A DNA stretch of 7,180 nucleotides, from NCBI GenBank assembly GCA_030152405.1, contig JASLJL010000266.1:1-7180 (forward strand). The letters are read 5' to 3'. The DNA comes from Gordonia sp. (in: high G+C Gram-positive bacteria). GTDB taxonomy: Bacteria; Actinomycetota; Actinomycetes; Mycobacteriales; Mycobacteriaceae. Made by a program: the position numbers and the translations under genes. Position 1 is the first letter of the stretch, and each line of letters begins with the position of its first letter. Positions 5,367-7,180 of this stretch are shown here, piece after piece. The notes under the pieces are model-generated. The model was given only the letters and a program-made list of their open reading frames with translations, searched no databases and was not told the DNA's origin.

Positions 5367-6830
5367 GTGACCGCCTATTTCACTGCTGACGAGATCCGGG
5401 CGGCCGAGCGGTCCACCGGCGATCTGTACCGCGACGGCGTGCTCATGGCGCGTGCGGCGCACGCGGTCGCGTCCACCGTGATCACCGAGCTGCGCGCGCA
5501 GACCGGCGGCGTGTACGGCCGGACCGTCGTGCTCCTCGTCGGGTCGGGCGACAACGGCGGCGACGCGCTCTACGCCGGTTGTCGTCTGCGACGACGCGGG
5601 GTGGACGTGGCCGCTCTCCGGACATCCGATCGGGTGCACGCCGACGCGTTCGCCGCCTTCCGCCGCGCGGGTGGACGTGTGGTGGAGGAACTGCCCGACG
5701 TCGTCCACCTGGCAGTCGACGCGGTCGTCGGGCTCGGCGGGCGCGGACCGTTGCGGGAACCTGCGGCCTCGTATGTCGCCGACCTCGCAGGACGCGCGGT
5801 ATGCATGGTGGCCGTCGACCTGCCGTCGGGCGTCGACGCCGACACCGGCGTGATCCACGAGCCGTCGGTGACGGCCGACGTGTCGGTCACCTTCGACCTT
5901 CCCCGGAATGCTCATCTGCTCGCCGCTCCCGCGTGCGGCCGGGTCGTCGTCGCCGAGATCGGCATCCCCAGGCCGAGCGCCGCGACACCGCAGTTCACGA
6001 GTTTGAGCGACCGGGACGTCGCCGATCTGTGGCCGGTGCCCGGGCCGACCGACGACAAGTACACGCAGGGCGTCGTCGGGGTAATCGCCGGATCCCGCCG
6101 CTATCCGGGCGCCGCGATCCTGTGCACGACCGCCGCGGTCGCCGCGACGTCCGGCATGACCCGGTACGTGGGGCCCGCCGCGGCGGAGGTGATCGCGCAC
6201 CGTCCCGAGACCGTCGCCGTCGCCGACCTCGCCGACGCGGGACGCGTGCAGGCCTGGGTGATCGGCCCCGGAGCGGGGACCGACGCCAACAGTACAGAAA
6301 TCCTGGAACGTGTCCTGGGCCACGACGGACCCGTCACGGTGGACGCCGACGCATTGACCGTGCTGGCCTCCCACGACCACATCCGACACCTCCTCACGAC
6401 GAGGTCCGCGCCGACGCTGCTGACTCCGCACGCGGGGGAGTTCGCCCGAATCGCGACGGCGACGGGCAGCGCGGCCGCCGACCTTCTTCAGACTGATCGG
6501 CTCGCCGCGGTGCGGGCCCTCGCACGTGATCTTGACGCATCGGTACTGCTCAAGGGACGGATCACGTTGATCGCCGACCCCGACGGTGCGGTGTCGGGCG
6601 TCGACGCGCGCTCGTCTTGGGCCGCGACGGCGGGGTCGGGCGACGTCCTCGCGGGCATCGTCGGCGCACTTCTCGCCGCGGGACTCGATGCGCGCGTCGC
6701 GGGTGCGGCGGCGGCCCGGCTGCACGCTCGCGCGGCGCTCGTCGCCAGCGGGGGAGCGCCGATCGGAGCCTCTGCGCTCGCCGCTGCGGTCCAGCCGGCG
6801 CTGCGCGAGCTCCTGCGTTTGCGACAATAG
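5367..6830 (+). CDS. nnr: Bifunctional NAD(P)HX epimerase / ADP-dependent NAD(P)HX dehydratase
   Basis: This metabolite-repair enzyme interconverts the epimers of hydrated NADH/NADPH and dehydrates the S form back to active cofactor, consuming ADP (or ATP in some organisms). The 487-residue protein has the standard fused order of E. coli YjeF. The epimerase domain (about 1-215) carries the nucleotide-binding loop VGSGDNGGDALYAG (58-71), the VDAVVGLGGRGPLR region (117-130) with candidate catalytic Asp118, and DLPSGVDADTG (151-161). The dehydratase domain (about 225-487) is ribokinase-like, with KYTQGVVGVIAGS (231-243), YPGAA (246-250), VIGPGAGT (298-305), TPHAGEFARI (353-362), LLKG (394-397) and AGSGDVLAGI (422-431). 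Both active regions look intact. The epimerase loop reads GSGDNGGDA where many bacteria have GxGNNGGDG, a mild variation. The strong Shine-Dalgarno fixes the GTG start. alr begins only 5 bases after its stop. Confidence 0.95.
   Translation: MTAYFTADEIRAAERSTGDLYRDGVLMARAAHAVASTVITELRAQTGGVYGRTVVLLVGSGDNGGDALYAGCRLRRRGVDVAALRTSDRVHADAFAAFRRAGGRVVEELPDVVHLAVDAVVGLGGRGPLREPAASYVADLAGRAVCMVAVDLPSGVDADTGVIHEPSVTADVSVTFDLPRNAHLLAAPACGRVVVAEIGIPRPSAATPQFTSLSDRDVADLWPVPGPTDDKYTQGVVGVIAGSRRYPGAAILCTTAAVAATSGMTRYVGPAAAEVIAHRPETVAVADLADAGRVQAWVIGPGAGTDANSTEILERVLGHDGPVTVDADALTVLASHDHIRHLLTTRSAPTLLTPHAGEFARIATATGSAAADLLQTDRLAAVRALARDLDASVLLKGRITLIADPDGAVSGVDARSSWAATAGSGDVLAGIVGALLAAGLDARVAGAAAARLHARAALVASGGAPIGASALAAAVQPALRELLRLRQ
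6822..6827 (+). promoter_or_regulatory. Possible -10 element (GACAAT) for alr
   Basis: GACAAT lies in the last codons of nnr and ends 8 bases before the alr ATG, the same spacing as TAGTCT before glmS. It differs from TANNNT at the first base. No Shine-Dalgarno is present before the alr ATG, so either a near-leaderless transcript or coupling to nnr translation would explain its expression. The evidence is weak. Confidence 0.25.
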
Positions 6831-6835
6831 ATCCG

Positions 6836-7180
6836 ATGACAACCGCCAATCTGATCGCCACTGTCGACCTCGACGCCATCGCGCACAACGTCGGGGTGCT
6901 CAGGCAACGGTCGGGCGCCGGGGTGATCGCGGTGGTCAAGGCGGACGGTTACGGTCACGGCGCGGTGCCCGTCGCGAAGGCGGCGATCGCGGCGGGGGCG
7001 TCGGCGATCGGCACGGCGAGCATTCGCGAGGCACGAGAACTGCGCGCGGGCGGCGTCGACGCACACCTGATGGCCTGGCTGCACCGTCCGGACTCCGACT
7101 TCGCGGGGGCGGTCGCCGACCGGATCGACATCGGGGTCAACTCGCCTCGCCAGCTGGAGTCCGTCGTCGAGGCGGCGCGG
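6836..7180 (+). CDS. alr: Alanine racemase, N-terminal part (3' truncated by window edge)
   Basis: Alr is a PLP enzyme that converts L-alanine to D-alanine for the peptidoglycan stem peptide. The first 115 of roughly 370-390 residues are visible and the frame is open to the window edge. The start MTTANLIATVDLDAIAHNV is typical: a strand followed by DLDAIxHN, leading into the TIM-barrel. VVKADGYGHG (33-42) is the PLP site, with Lys35 expected to form the Schiff base and Tyr39 next to it. Many Alr proteins have DAYGHG here; the Gly variant is also seen in actinobacteria as I recall. IGTASIREARELRAGG (58-73) and IDIGVNSPRQLE (97-108) follow the family pattern. The catalytic Tyr of the partner subunit lies beyond the window. 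The start is 5 bases after the nnr stop, with no Shine-Dalgarno, so co-transcription with glmS-nnr is likely. Confidence 0.95.
   Translation, partial: MTTANLIATVDLDAIAHNVGVLRQRSGAGVIAVVKADGYGHGAVPVAKAAIAAGASAIGTASIREARELRAGGVDAHLMAWLHRPDSDFAGAVADRIDIGVNSPRQLESVVEAAR

Noticed and set aside
5579..6496. A 305-codon + strand frame inside nnr
   Set aside because: It overlaps the nnr frame throughout and is Arg-dominated low-complexity translation, while the nnr frame carries all the conserved motifs.
3483..6842. An open frame of 1119 codons on the - strand across glmS and nnr
   Set aside because: It lies wholly antisense to two confidently identified enzymes. Its translation is a monotone of Arg, Asp, Gly, Val and His with no recognisable domain, as expected when the reverse frame of very GC-rich codons rarely meets a stop.

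Overview
The window reads as chromosomal DNA from a high-GC actinobacterium of the order Mycobacteriales; Gordonia, Williamsia or Tsukamurella type is my best guess. The reasons are the strong G/C bias at third codon positions, GTG starts, several genes without a Shine-Dalgarno sequence, and the gene order rpsI - glmM - small unknown genes - alpha/beta-hydrolase-like gene - glmS - nnr - alr. As I remember it, this order resembles the M. tuberculosis region from glmM (Rv3441c) through glmS (Rv3436c) to nnr (Rv3433c) and alr (Rv3423c). The genus is inference. All supported genes lie on the + strand, and there is almost no non-coding DNA: the largest gap is 97 bases, after glmM.

Layout: the 3' end of rpsI (ribosomal protein S9) is followed after 8 bases by glmM (phosphoglucosamine mutase). 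A short intergenic region with two inverted repeats follows. Next come three tightly coupled unknown genes of 101, 181 and 60 codons, joined by ATGA overlaps. The first two look like a diverged pair of WXG100-like helical-hairpin proteins. A gene for an alpha/beta-hydrolase-fold protein follows, in which the nucleophile and probably the catalytic histidine are replaced. It appears to start on a leaderless transcript. Then come glmS (glutamine:fructose-6-phosphate amidotransferase), nnr (bifunctional NAD(P)HX epimerase/dehydratase) and the first 115 codons of alr (alanine racemase).

Together, GlmS and GlmM make glucosamine-6-phosphate and glucosamine-1-phosphate for UDP-GlcNAc. Alr makes D-alanine for the peptidoglycan stem peptide. 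Nnr repairs hydrated NAD(P)H. The recognised enzymes therefore centre on peptidoglycan precursor supply, with metabolite repair alongside. The functions of the three small proteins and the hydrolase-like protein between glmM and glmS are unknown; they are the part of the window most worth attention. I see no mobile element, CRISPR array, tRNA or rRNA gene.
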